A stretch of 64,000 nucleotides of DNA from Paenilisteria portnoyi (GTDB lineage Bacteria; Bacillota; Bacilli; Lactobacillales; Listeriaceae), in assembly GCF_014322795.1 (NCBI RefSeq), contig NZ_JAASTT010000001.1:62001-126000 (forward strand). Direction: 5' to 3'. The notes beneath the pieces were generated by a model that saw nothing but the letters and a program-made list of their open reading frames with translations, had not been told where the DNA came from and made no database searches. This document shows positions 43,414-51,865 of the stretch, piece after piece. Each line of letters opens with the position of its first letter. Within the stretch, counting starts at the first letter, position 1. The translations under genes and the position numbers were made by a program.

Positions 43414-43803
43414 ATGTCTGCTATATTCAAAAAAGGTGAAGTGATTACGAACGATTATTTTACAGGGACAGCATATTTGGAAATGCTCGTACCAGAAGGA
43501 GCGGAATACAATTGTCCGATTGGGAATGTGACATTTGAACCCGGAGCGCGAAATAATTGGCATACCCACGATGGTGGTCAGATACTATTAGTAACAAGCG
43601 GTGAAGGATACTACCAAGAAGAAGGGAAGCCAGCGCAAAAATTGCAAACCGGTGATGTGGTTACAATCCCGGCTGATCTGAAGCATTGGCATGGCGCAAC
43701 AAAGGATAGTGAATTTGTACATCTTGCTATTACCACAAATCCTCAAAAAGGTGGCACGAATTGGTTGGAACCAGTGAGTGATGCACATTATAACGCACTA
43801 TAA
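43414..43803 (+). CDS. Cupin-domain protein
   Basis: 129 residues, single cupin barrel: FEPGARNNWHTHDGGQILLV gives motif 1 (G-x5-HxH...) and GDVVTIPADLKHWHGATKD motif 2. The metal ligands HTH and a later His are all present. YEG-type quercetinase-like cupins of this size often accompany SDR genes in reactive-carbonyl responses. GGAG 9 nt before ATG 43414 (an in-frame TTG at 43405 overlaps the site). Third gene of the operon. Confidence 0.88.
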   Translation: MSAIFKKGEVITNDYFTGTAYLEMLVPEGAEYNCPIGNVTFEPGARNNWHTHDGGQILLVTSGEGYYQEEGKPAQKLQTGDVVTIPADLKHWHGATKDSEFVHLAITTNPQKGGTNWLEPVSDAHYNAL

Positions 43804-43811
43804 AAATCATA

Positions 43812-44041
43812 AATAAGAGTCTGAGACAAAACTCAAGATAAAGCAAAGCGCCCTCCCGTTTCTTCGGGTAGGACGAAAATTCTGCTTTATACAAATCGAG
43901 CGAAAGCGTTTGTATTCAGGGGATTTGGTGGAAGCCGGAAGCGGAGCATACTCGTGTATGTGAGAACCGGAAGTCCGCCAAATCCCCTGAATGCGAGCGC
44001 TTCTCGCCGATTTATCTGGGTTATGCCCCAGACCCTTATTC
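43812..44041. repeat. Family A hairpin repeat, copy 3, in an extended inverted structure
   Basis: Core palindrome 43893-44013: outer arms AAATCGAGCGAAAGCG / CGCTTCTCGCCGATTT, inner arms ATTCAGGGGATTTGG / CCAAATCCCCTGAAT (15-bp perfect), core GGAAGCCGGAAGCGGAG ... GAGAACCGGAAGTCC. A further outer pair, AATAAGAGTCTGAGACAAAA / a TGGGGCATAACCC-containing arm ending GGTCTG...CTTATT, extends it to about 230 bp. It lies between converging genes and may end both transcripts. Confidence 0.85.
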
Positions 44042-44042
44042 T

Positions 44043-44249
44043 TTAGTCAGGATGATACTCTAATAAATCCCCAGGCTGGCAATCCAGCGCAACGCATATA
44101 GCTTCCAATGTGGAGAAGCGAATTGCTTTTGCCTTACCGTTTTTCAGTATTGAAATATTTGCCATCGTTATACCGACTTTTTCGGATAGCTCGGTGACAC
44201 TCATTTTCTTTTTGGCCAGTTGTACATCAACATTAATTATAATCGCCAT
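44043..44249 (-). CDS. Small Cro/CI-type (Xre) HTH regulator
   Basis: 68 residues, little more than one helix-turn-helix: KMSVTELSEKVGITMANISI then LKNGKAKAIRFSTLEAICVA and a Cys/Pro tail (LDCQPGDLLEYHPD). This is the YozG-like compact regulator type usually paired with a DUF2975 membrane protein, as here (12 bp apart). GAGGTGA before the ATG. Target unknown. Confidence 0.92.
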   Translation of the reverse strand: MAIIINVDVQLAKKKMSVTELSEKVGITMANISILKNGKAKAIRFSTLEAICVALDCQPGDLLEYHPD

Positions 44250-44261
44250 ATATCATTCACC

Positions 44262-44744
44262 TCAGACCGTCAAGTCGTTTTCAGATTTAATATCAATCGC
44301 TTCTTGCAAAAGTTTCTGAAGAACCGCAGCAAACGTAGCAACGACAACAGAAGCAAAAGTAAGAATAAGCCCAATGACCACAATTCCAGGAGCATCATCT
44401 TGCTGCGCGAGACAATAGAAAAGCGGTAAACTAAGGAGATACAGCGCACTAATGATGATCGCGCAATACTTCACCCGTTTTATAGCTCGTACAGATAGCT
44501 CTGAGAAAGCCATCTTTTTATCAATGTAAATCAGAACTCTAAATGCTTGGTATAACCCAACAAAAAAAGGTACAGCTGCAATATACATCGTAATCAAAAT
44601 TGGATAAAGCCATTTTGCAAAATCCGGGTCATTTTTGCGAGCTTCTTCGGCAATCGCTGGTAGGGCAAAAATACATAGGGCAAGAATAACTAGCCCGATA
44701 AAAAGCACAGCCAGTTTCAAGAGAATGGTCGATCCACGTTCCAT
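44262..44744 (-). CDS. DUF2975-family membrane protein
   Basis: 160 residues with four hydrophobic segments (LLKLAVLFIGLVILALCIFA, LYPILITMYIAAVPFFVGLY, YCAIIISALYLLSLPLFYCL, VVIGLILTFASVVVATFAAV). QAFRVLIYIDKKMAFSELSV between segments 2 and 3 is typical of DUF2975. GAGGTG 6 nt before ATG 44744. It forms a two-gene unit with the small Xre gene; the pair is widespread in Firmicutes and its job is unknown. Confidence 0.88.
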   Translation of the reverse strand: MERGSTILLKLAVLFIGLVILALCIFALPAIAEEARKNDPDFAKWLYPILITMYIAAVPFFVGLYQAFRVLIYIDKKMAFSELSVRAIKRVKYCAIIISALYLLSLPLFYCLAQQDDAPGIVVIGLILTFASVVVATFAAVLQKLLQEAIDIKSENDLTV

Positions 44745-44867
44745 AAAAAACACCTCATTTAGTAGTATATATTGATTATAGACTAAAATTTATCGTTTTG
44801 CAATAAAAATATGTTGTTTCAATTTGATGATAAACCCATAATTAGATATGATATAATAAATACGGAG

Positions 44868-45737
44868 GTGATATATATACAGGAATTAGAAAAGTATATC
44901 CGTTTATTGCAATCAAAATCACGAGCAGAATCGACAATAGCGCAGTCGAAAAGAATCATTCGGAACTATATACAACGATTCGGTTCGTTGGAAGTTCCTC
45001 AAAAAGAAATCTATCTATACTATAATGAGTTAGAAAAAAATTTAGCCAAATCGACTCTTTATACTTATCGCAAGACATTACGACATTTTTATCATTTTGT
45101 TTCTAGTGAGAATCCGCATATTAAAAATCCATTTGCTCGATTTAAACCTAGAGCGCCGGCCCGCAAGTTTGTTCGTGTGTTGTACGAGAAAGAAATCGAT
45201 CAAATATATGTTCAAATGCTGGAGAGTAATCGAATATCAGCTTATCAATGTTTCTTGTTCGATTTTATTTACGAGACGGGAATGAAACCTTCTGAAATGC
45301 AGAGATTAGTTTTATCTGATTTTGATTTCATGGCTAGGGGTATTGTTGTAACGAGCAATAATGGTGAACAACATTATACTTTCTATAGCAAGAGTTTGGA
45401 ATCCTTGCTACTTAACCACTTAGAAAGCCGTCAACAATTATTGGAAAAGCAACATTTGTATCACTCTTATTTTTTTGTAGATTGGCAAACTGGTTACATG
45501 ATTGATGGTAATATGATTTATCAGGTAATCACAGCAATTGGCGAAGAATTAGGTATTAAGCTAAAACCATCCATTTTACGACATTCGTTTGCCATTGCAT
45601 TATTAGAGAACGGTTGCGACATCAGGTATATTCAGACATTGCTAGGCCATGTATCAATATCAACGACACAAATTTATGAACAAGTGGAAATCCAATCGAA
45701 ACAAAATACCATTCAAAAATATCACCCGCGTGGTTAG
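44868..45737 (+). pseudogene. Tyrosine recombinase, probably decayed
   Basis: XerC/D-like site-specific recombinase: N-terminal SAM-like core-binding domain (STIAQSKRIIRNYIQRFG, KSTLYTYRKTLRHFYHFV) and a catalytic domain. Numbering from an upstream ATG at 44811, the expected catalytic Arg is K159 (ETGMKPSEM) and the HxxR His is S254 (SILRHSFA); R257, H280 (LLGH) and Y289 (TQIYEQV) remain. Translation start is unclear: a TATAAT (44852-44857) and GGAGG (44864-44868) sit inside that longer frame, and the codon at proper distance is ATA. GTG 44868 overlaps the ribosome site. Likely a dead integrase. Confidence 0.65.
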
Positions 45738-45752
45738 AAATCACAGAAAGGC

Positions 45753-46010
45753 GTGAAAATCATGTTTTATGAAAATGATATCGTAATAAAACAAAAACTT
45801 ATTGGTGACTTCAATAAATACGTCATGTCCCAAAAGCAAGTTGCAGAATTTCTAGGAATGTCAAAATCGAATCTGTCTGTCGTTATTAACAAGGATAGAC
45901 TGAAGCCGCTGTATGTATTTGATCACAATAGTTCAAGAAAAATGGCATTGTTTTATAGAAAAGATGTAGAAAACTACTCGAAAAATAGACGTACAAGAAA
46001 AAGTAAGTAA
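45753..46010 (+). CDS. Small HTH protein (excisionase-like?)
   Basis: 85 residues. A central helix-turn-helix, MSQKQVAEFLGMSKSNLSVV, followed by a short beta-like part and a basic tail (NYSKNRRTRKSK). It lies 15 bp after the recombinase frame, the place of an excisionase or small regulator in integrative elements, but no specific family is recognised. The start may be GTG 45753 or ATG 45762. Confidence 0.6.
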   Translation: MKIMFYENDIVIKQKLIGDFNKYVMSQKQVAEFLGMSKSNLSVVINKDRLKPLYVFDHNSSRKMALFYRKDVENYSKNRRTRKSK

Positions 46011-46041
46011 TTAATAGAACATTGTTATATATAATGAAATA

Positions 46042-46144
<103 letters not shown>

Positions 46145-46216
46145 GATTCGATAATAATATCAGATAAATCCACAATAAAAAGCATCATTTCTCTCTTTTA
46201 AAAGAAAAACAATGCT

Positions 46217-46676
46217 TTTAAATCATAAATCAGGATCTTTTTTGAAGTTTTCATGTAAAGTTTCGTTCTCATGATATGCTTGGAACACATACCCTTTGTC
46301 ACGTAACATTTTAATCACTTTTGGTAATGCATCCAATACTTGAGATAGTACATTTTGATACACAGCACCTGAATTACCAGGACCATAACGCCAATCATTG
46401 CTATCAATATTCCAATCAACTAACCGGAAATCATTTTGCTATGTTTCCTTATCAGCATTTGCAACCTCGTTTCCAACGAAGAAAAAGATGCTGGAGCTTT
46501 CTCTTTTTCAAGAACTTCTAAAAATTGCTTTAAATGTATACTTGGTCCATCATCGAATGTTAAGTAAACAACTTTTTTTCCTGCTGCTGACCCTGGTGGA
46601 TTTTTCGGCACAGAACTAATGCTTTTTTTGCTTAGGCGGTACTTTCCAGTGTTGGACAGAGACCGCTTCCGCTTTT
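46217..46676 (-). pseudogene. Polysaccharide deacetylase pseudogene
   Basis: The minus strand encodes the start of a NodB-type deacetylase domain (VVYLTFDDGPS, with the catalytic DD pair) and, after RLQMLIRKHSKMISG, shifts frame into RLVDWNIDSNDWRYG, ending LHENFKKDPDL at about 46222. The segment that should hold the HxxxH metal motif is deleted at the junction near 46435. No intact N-terminal region or start is seen. The enzyme, probably acting on cell-wall glycans, is lost. Confidence 0.85.
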
Positions 46677-46787
46677 AGTACAAGTAGTTCTTTAGATGAG
46701 GCGCTATATATTATTTGTTAAGGCTAATCCCCCAATAGTTAATACAACATAACTCAAGGATTAATTGTCGTAAAAGTAATTTTTTTT

Positions 46788-46831
46788 GATACATAAAAAG
46801 CGCAAAATGTCATTTGCGCTTTTTATGTATC
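46788..46831. terminator. Terminator of pflA
   Basis: A 19-bp perfect stem, GATACATAAAAAGCGCAAA / its complement, with a 6-nt loop, overlapping the pflA stop codon; flanked by T on both strands. Confidence 0.88.
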
Positions 46832-47576
46832 AATTATATTTTTGCGTTTCTAAAATCGTATTTGCCATCTTAACGACATCATCTTCAGGAGCTTCAATGC
46901 CTTCTAACGGGTAACGAATACCAAGGCTCTCCCACTTGTATACGCCCATCGTATGATAAGGCAAAACTTCTACGCGCTCTACATTAGGTAGTTTTGTAAT
47001 AAATTCATGTAGCTTCGTTAAATCTTCTGGATCATCCGTTTTTGTTGGGATTAACACATGACGAATCCAAATCGGTTGCTCCTTATCAGCCAGATATTGT
47101 GCAAAATCCAGAATCGGCGCATTTGGACGCGTTGTTAATTTTAAATGTTTCTCAGGATTGATTTGCTTAATGTCTAGTAAAATTAAATCCGTAACTTCCA
47201 TTAAACGATCTAGTTTTTCGATAAACTCAGGATCTCTTGTAAAACAACCACCACAAGAATCAATTGTCGTATGAATACCAGTTTTTTTACAAAGGGTAAA
47301 GAGTTCAATAAGGAAATCCACCTGTAGCAAGGGTTCGCCCCCACTAACCGTAATTCCTCCACCTGAAGCATCCATGAAAGCCTTATATTTATAAGCCTCC
47401 TCGAAAACATCTTGAGCGGTTCTTTCCTCCCCAATTCCAATCTTCCACGTATCCGGATTATGACAAAATTGGCAACGCAATAAACAGCCTTGCATAAAAA
47501 CAATAAAGCGAATACCAGGACCATCAACAGTCCCCATTGTTTCTACGGAATGAACACGACCAATAACTTCAGACAT
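46830..47576 (-). CDS. pflA: Pyruvate formate-lyase-activating enzyme
   Basis: Radical-SAM enzyme that installs the glycyl radical on PflB under anaerobic conditions. 248 residues. The [4Fe-4S] motif is CLLRCQFC (Cx3Cx2C); GGITVSGGEPLLQ and the N-terminal VETMGTVDGPGIR are diagnostic. GGAAGAGGAG before ATG 47576 replaces the longer frame to 47636. It follows pflB on the same strand with a 240-bp gap that contains a family A-like repeat. Confidence 0.96.
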   Translation of the reverse strand: MSEVIGRVHSVETMGTVDGPGIRFIVFMQGCLLRCQFCHNPDTWKIGIGEERTAQDVFEEAYKYKAFMDASGGGITVSGGEPLLQVDFLIELFTLCKKTGIHTTIDSCGGCFTRDPEFIEKLDRLMEVTDLILLDIKQINPEKHLKLTTRPNAPILDFAQYLADKEQPIWIRHVLIPTKTDDPEDLTKLHEFITKLPNVERVEVLPYHTMGVYKWESLGIRYPLEGIEAPEDDVVKMANTILETQKYN

Positions 47577-47676
47577 TTGACTCCTCTTCCTTTCAGGTAA
47601 TAAATTTGCAACAGACAGGGATTGCAACAAACACAATCCCTAGGCCCAATGTTCTTCTCGGAGAACTTCAAAGTTC

Positions 47677-47813
47677 CCGCAAAACCTCAGCGGAACGAGA
47701 AATGCTGAGATTCTAGGCAAAAGCGAGTACCGAAGCGGAGCGTACGACTGTACGTGAGCATCGGAACAGAGCTTTTAACGACGAAGATTAGCGTTTCTCG
47801 TTCCGCTGAATGA
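47677..47813. repeat. Family A-like hairpin repeat, divergent copy 4, between pflB and pflA
   Basis: Outer arms TCAGCGGAACGAGAAA / TTTCTCGTTCCGCTGA (16-bp perfect) and a core, CCGAAGCGGAGCGTACGACT then GTACGTGAG and ATCGGAAC, clearly related to the family A core but shorter. It may end part of the pflB transcripts. Confidence 0.7.
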
Positions 47814-47816
47814 CTA

Positions 47817-50048
47817 CTACATAGATTCGTGCATGGTACGATGTATTACATCCAATTGTTGCTCACGCGTTAATTTAATGAAGTTAACAGCATAACCAGA
47901 TACACGAATTGTTAATTGTGGATATTCTTCTGGGTGATCCATCGCGTCAAGCAATGTGTCACGATTGAAGACGTTGATATTTAAATGGTGACCCATCTTC
48001 GTTGAGTAACCATCAAGCATAGCTACAAGATTGTTAATTTGTGATTCATCTTCGCGACCTAATGCTTTTGGCACGATAGAGAATGTATTCGAAATACCAT
48101 CTTGTCCATATTCATATGGAAGTTTTGCAACGGATGATAAGGAAGCTAAAGCGCCCTTTGTATCGCGGCCATGCATTGGATTTGCCCCAGGTGCGAATGG
48201 TTCGCCAGCGCGACGTCCGTCTGGCGTATTACCAGTTTTCTTACCGTATACAACGTTTGATGTGATAGTAAGAACAGAAGTTGTGTGAACAGAATCACGG
48301 TATGTTTTATGTTTTCTTACTTTTGTCATAAATGCTTTTAGAAGATCAACAGCGATTTCATCTACGCGATCATCGTTGTTTCCGTATTTAGGATAGTCAC
48401 CGATGATTTCAAAATCAACAGCGATGCCATTTTCATCACGGATTGGTTTTACTTGCGCATGTTTGATAGCACTTAGAGAATCGGCTGCAACAGAAAGTCC
48501 AGCGATACCAGTTGCCATTGTACGCAATACATGTGTATCATGAAGCGCCATTTCTAGACGTTCGTACGCATATTTATCATGCATGTAGTGGATAACATTT
48601 AATGTGTTTAGGTATAATTCTGCAATCCATTCCATCATTTCGTCAAACTTAACCATTACTTCTTCATAGTCTAACACTTCAGATGTAATCGGTTGGAAAG
48701 CTGGTCCAACTTGTGCTTTTGATTTCTCATCCACACCACCATTTATTGCATAAAGTAAAGTTTTCGCAAGGTTGGCACGTGCGCCGAAGAATTGCATTTG
48801 TTTACCAATACGCATTGCGGATACACAACATGCGATTCCGTAATCGTCGCCCCATTTAGGACGCATAACATCATCGTTTTCATATTGGATAGCGCTTGTT
48901 TTGATAGACATTTTAGCACAGAATTTCTTGAATCCTGATGGTAATTGTGTCGACCAAAGTACGGTTAAGTTTGGCTCAGGAGCTGGGCCTAAGTTGTTTA
49001 GTGTGTGCAAGAAACGGAAGGAGTTCTTCGTTACAAGCGGTAGACCATCTTCTGAAATACCACCAATGGATTCTGTTACCCATGTTGGATCTCCAGAGAA
49101 TAATTCGTTGTAGTCAGGTGTACGAGCAAATTTCACAAGGCGTAGTTTCATAATGAAATGATCCACGATTTCTTGTGCTTCTACTTCTGTTAATGTACCG
49201 TTGCGAAGATCGCGTTCTACGAAGATATCAAGGAATGTAGACGTACGACCTAAACTCATTGCTGCTCCGTTTTGTTCTTTAATCGCTGCAAGATAACCGA
49301 AGTATAACCATTGGAAAGCTTCTTGCGCTGTTGTTGCTGGTTTAGAGATATCAAAACCGTGTTGCGCTCCCAATTGTTTTAATTCAGCTAATGCGCGGAT
49401 TTGTTCGTTTAACTCTTCACGTAAGCGAATAATATCATCACTCATTGTGCGAAGTCCTGTGTTTTTCAAATCACTTTTCTTATCTTCAATCAAGCGATCC
49501 ACACCGTATAAAGCGACACGGCGGTAATCACCGATGATGCGTCCACGGCCGTATGCATCTGGAAGTCCAGTAATAATACCAGATTTACGAGCGGCACGCA
49601 TTTCATCATTATAAGCATCAAAAACACCTTGGTTATGCGTCTTGCGCCAATCTCTGAAAATGCTTGAGATTTCTTTGTCTACTTCATATCCGTAAGCTTC
49701 ACATGCAAGCTCTGCCATACGGATTCCGCCGAATGGTTGTAGCGAACGTTTGAAAGGTACGTCTGTTTGTACACCTACTACTGTTTCTAAATCTTTGTTT
49801 AAGTATCCAGGACCATGCGATGTGATAGTCGATACGATCTTTGTATCCATATCTAGCACGCCGCCGTTTTCCCGTTCTTGCTTTGTTAAATCCATAACCT
49901 GATCCCATAATTGCGATGTTGCATCTGTAGGTCCTACTAGGAAAGTGTCGTCACCTTCATACAATCTGTAGTTCTTCATAATAAAGTCTCTTACGTCAAT
50001 TTCGTTTTCCCAGTTACCACCTGTAAATTCAAACCATTGTTCTTTCAT
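47817..50048 (-). CDS. pflB: Pyruvate formate-lyase (formate acetyltransferase)
   Basis: Glycyl-radical enzyme of mixed-acid fermentation: pyruvate + CoA to acetyl-CoA + formate. 743 residues. The catalytic Cys-Cys dyad is in [12 protein letters not shown]; the radical glycine is in [20 protein letters not shown] at the C-terminus. GGAGG lies 8 nt before ATG 50048; the GTG one codon earlier is less likely. Transcribed toward pflA. An extended -10, TGGTATGAT (about 50138-50130, minus), gives a promoter. Confidence 0.97.
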   Translation of the reverse strand: MKEQWFEFTGGNWENEIDVRDFIMKNYRLYEGDDTFLVGPTDATSQLWDQVMDLTKQERENGGVLDMDTKIVSTITSHGPGYLNKDLETVVGVQTDVPFKRSLQPFGGIRMAELACEAYGYEVDKEISSIFRDWRKTHNQGVFDAYNDEMRAARKSGIITGLPDAYGRGRIIGDYRRVALYGVDRLIEDKKSDLKNTGLRTMSDDIIRLREELNEQIRALAELKQLGAQHGFDISKPATTAQEAFQWLYFGYLAAIKEQNGAAMSLGRTSTFLDIFVERDLRNGTLTEVEAQEIVDHFIMKLRLVKFARTPDYNELFSGDPTWVTESIGGISEDGLPLVTKNSFRFLHTLNNLGPAPEPNLTVLWSTQLPSGFKKFCAKMSIKTSAIQYENDDVMRPKWGDDYGIACCVSAMRIGKQMQFFGARANLAKTLLYAINGGVDEKSKAQVGPAFQPITSEVLDYEEVMVKFDEMMEWIAELYLNTLNVIHYMHDKYAYERLEMALHDTHVLRTMATGIAGLSVAADSLSAIKHAQVKPIRDENGIAVDFEIIGDYPKYGNNDDRVDEIAVDLLKAFMTKVRKHKTYRDSVHTTSVLTITSNVVYGKKTGNTPDGRRAGEPFAPGANPMHGRDTKGALASLSSVAKLPYEYGQDGISNTFSIVPKALGREDESQINNLVAMLDGYSTKMGHHLNINVFNRDTLLDAMDHPEEYPQLTIRVSGYAVNFIKLTREQQLDVIHRTMHESM

Positions 50049-50051
50049 CAC

Positions 50052-50425
50052 GGAAACCTCCTACGTTTTATTGTTCGTTTATGAGCGTTAAAAATTGAGC
50101 AAAGCTACCCAAGTAACTTCTATACTGTTATCATACCACAAATAAAAAATAATGCTACAGTTTTCACATAAAAAAATTAGCGCTTTATTATCAAATTAAA
50201 GTGGTTCCATTGCTTTTTTAACGCCAAGTGATTGGTATCACATACTTCTCTAGATTGTTATGATTATTAAATAAGTACAAAAATAATTTAGTTGCAACAT
50301 TGTAACATTCCTGTACTATTCCAAATTCGTTTTTCTGTTATAATACAGATTCGTTTTTTGAGGTTCTGTATCAAATCAGCTATTGTTGTCGCGTAATCGC
50401 TATATACTATTAAAAAAACTAACCT
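50052..50425. promoter_or_regulatory. pflB upstream region
   Basis: 374 bases without a gene. It holds the pflB extended -10 (minus strand TATGAT at 50135-50130) about 80 nt before the start, and AT-rich sequence. I looked for Rex, FNR or cre sites and saw no convincing match. A TATAAT inside the palindrome-like CTGTTATAATACAG near 50336-50349 could be a promoter in either direction. Confidence 0.4.
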
Positions 50426-51286
50426 CTATTTTTCGAGATTAGCTTCTATATCTTTTAAAAAAGGCATCCCAGCTTGAGCTCCGATTTTTGTGGTACTTTG
50501 TGCAGCCGCTTGATTAGCAAAATGAACAGCTTCATGCAATGACTTCCCCTTAGTAATAGCAACCGCGAAAGCACCGTTAAACGTGTCCCCTGCTCCGGTA
50601 GAATCTTGGACTGCGACATCTATTGCAACGATATCCGCATTTCCATCAGCCTCGCAGATCCGAACACCATCTTTTCCTCGAGTTACAAGTAAGGCCTTCG
50701 TATTCCCATGCAAAATATTATCTGGTAGCTGCTTAAATTCCGTCTCATTCGGCGTCAAGTATGTTATTTTCTGCAAAAAAGCAACCGGAAAACGATCCAC
50801 AGGCGCAGGGTCGAACACAGTTGGTATCCCATATTCCATCGCAATATCTACTGCTTGTTCAATCACCCAAAAAGGAATCTCATTTTGCAACAATACAATC
50901 GAAGCCTCTGAAATAATCTCCTCGAGCGGCAAGTCATCCGACCAAGCATTATTCGCACCAGGCGCAACGATAATCCGATTATCTCCATGCTCCCGCAAAA
51001 TCATCGCCAAACCAGTAGTCAAATCGACACTGCGCACATGCGTCACATCGATACAATAGGAGTTCAGATTTGCCAAAGCATCCGCTCCAAACGCATCGTT
51101 TCCAATCATACCGACCATCATAACATCGCCGCCGAGTTTTGCAGCAGCCACCGCTTGATTAGCGCCCTTTCCTCCCGGTGAAATCACTGCATCCTGCCCC
51201 TTCACCGTTTCACCAAGTTCCGGCATCTCAGTCAGTTCCGTCGCAATATCCATATTAATACTTCCAATAACAACAATCTTTCCCAT
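50426..51286 (-). CDS. rbsK: Ribokinase (PfkB family)
   Basis: Phosphorylates ribose to ribose-5-phosphate. 286 residues. N-terminal GSINMDIATELTEMPELGET, GGKGANQAVAAAKLGG, and the C-terminal PfkB signature DSTGAGDTFNGAFAVA with the catalytic Asp. The overall spacing fits ribokinase better than fructokinase, but no ribose transporter is adjacent, so another sugar or nucleoside substrate is possible. It starts 12 bp after glpP ends, on the same strand. Confidence 0.85.
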   Translation of the reverse strand: MGKIVVIGSINMDIATELTEMPELGETVKGQDAVISPGGKGANQAVAAAKLGGDVMMVGMIGNDAFGADALANLNSYCIDVTHVRSVDLTTGLAMILREHGDNRIIVAPGANNAWSDDLPLEEIISEASIVLLQNEIPFWVIEQAVDIAMEYGIPTVFDPAPVDRFPVAFLQKITYLTPNETEFKQLPDNILHGNTKALLVTRGKDGVRICEADGNADIVAIDVAVQDSTGAGDTFNGAFAVAITKGKSLHEAVHFANQAAAQSTTKIGAQAGMPFLKDIEANLEK

Positions 51287-51298
51287 CTTCCTAATCCC

Positions 51299-51844
51299 TC
51301 ATTTCCAAAGTGATTTTTGAGATGTCGTGATAGCCGTTGCTTTTGCTGCTAAAATTTCGTCGACCTGTGCCTGCGTTGTAATCAAGCCACCCGCGATGAC
51401 TGGAATGTTAAACTGCTCCGTCATTTGTTCCACCATCGTAGGCAAGATGCCAGGCAACAATTCAATATAATCAGGTTTTGTTTTCTGAACCAGCGCCGTG
51501 CTTTTCGTAAACGCGCTTGAGTCTAACATAAACAAACGCTGAATCGCGAGCACTTTATGTTGTTTCGCCTTTAAAATAACGTTTCCTCTTGTCGAAATAA
51601 TGCCAGCTGGGCGAACATCTTGACACAGGAAGTCCACCGCATACTCATCATTTTTTAAACCGTGAATTAAATCGGCGTGTAAGATTACCTTTTTACCACC
51701 AGAAGCAGCCAAATTTACGAGCGATTTCAGTTGCCCAACCTGCGTTTCTAACATCACCATATATTCCGCATCCAAGCTGAGAATTTTCTCAACATCTCGA
51801 TGATTATGCGCGGCAGGTATGACTGTTTGACCATTAAACGACAT
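51299..51844 (-). CDS. glpP: Glycerol uptake operon antiterminator-like protein
   Basis: 181 residues of the GlpP family, an RNA-binding antiterminator that with glycerol-3-phosphate lets transcription pass the leader terminator of glycerol genes in B. subtilis. (beta/alpha) type fold: PAAHNHRDVEKIL, KKVILHADLIHGL, GIISTRGNVILKAK, DYIELLPGILPTMV, IPVIAGGLITTQAQV. AAAGGAGA before the ATG. It follows mutL by 21 bp; its regulated glp genes are not in this window. Confidence 0.93.
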   Translation of the reverse strand: MSFNGQTVIPAAHNHRDVEKILSLDAEYMVMLETQVGQLKSLVNLAASGGKKVILHADLIHGLKNDEYAVDFLCQDVRPAGIISTRGNVILKAKQHKVLAIQRLFMLDSSAFTKSTALVQKTKPDYIELLPGILPTMVEQMTEQFNIPVIAGGLITTQAQVDEILAAKATAITTSQKSLWK

Positions 51845-51865
51845 GTGATTCTCTCCTTTAAAATT

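Noticed and set aside
43893-44013. An insertion sequence or MITE with target-site duplication
   Set aside because: Palindromic like a MITE, but no direct duplication at the ends and no transposase terminal repeat that I recognise, so listed only as a hairpin repeat.
50160-50345. Rex, FNR or catabolite (cre) operators before pflB
   Set aside because: Only loose AT-rich partial matches; none good enough to name.
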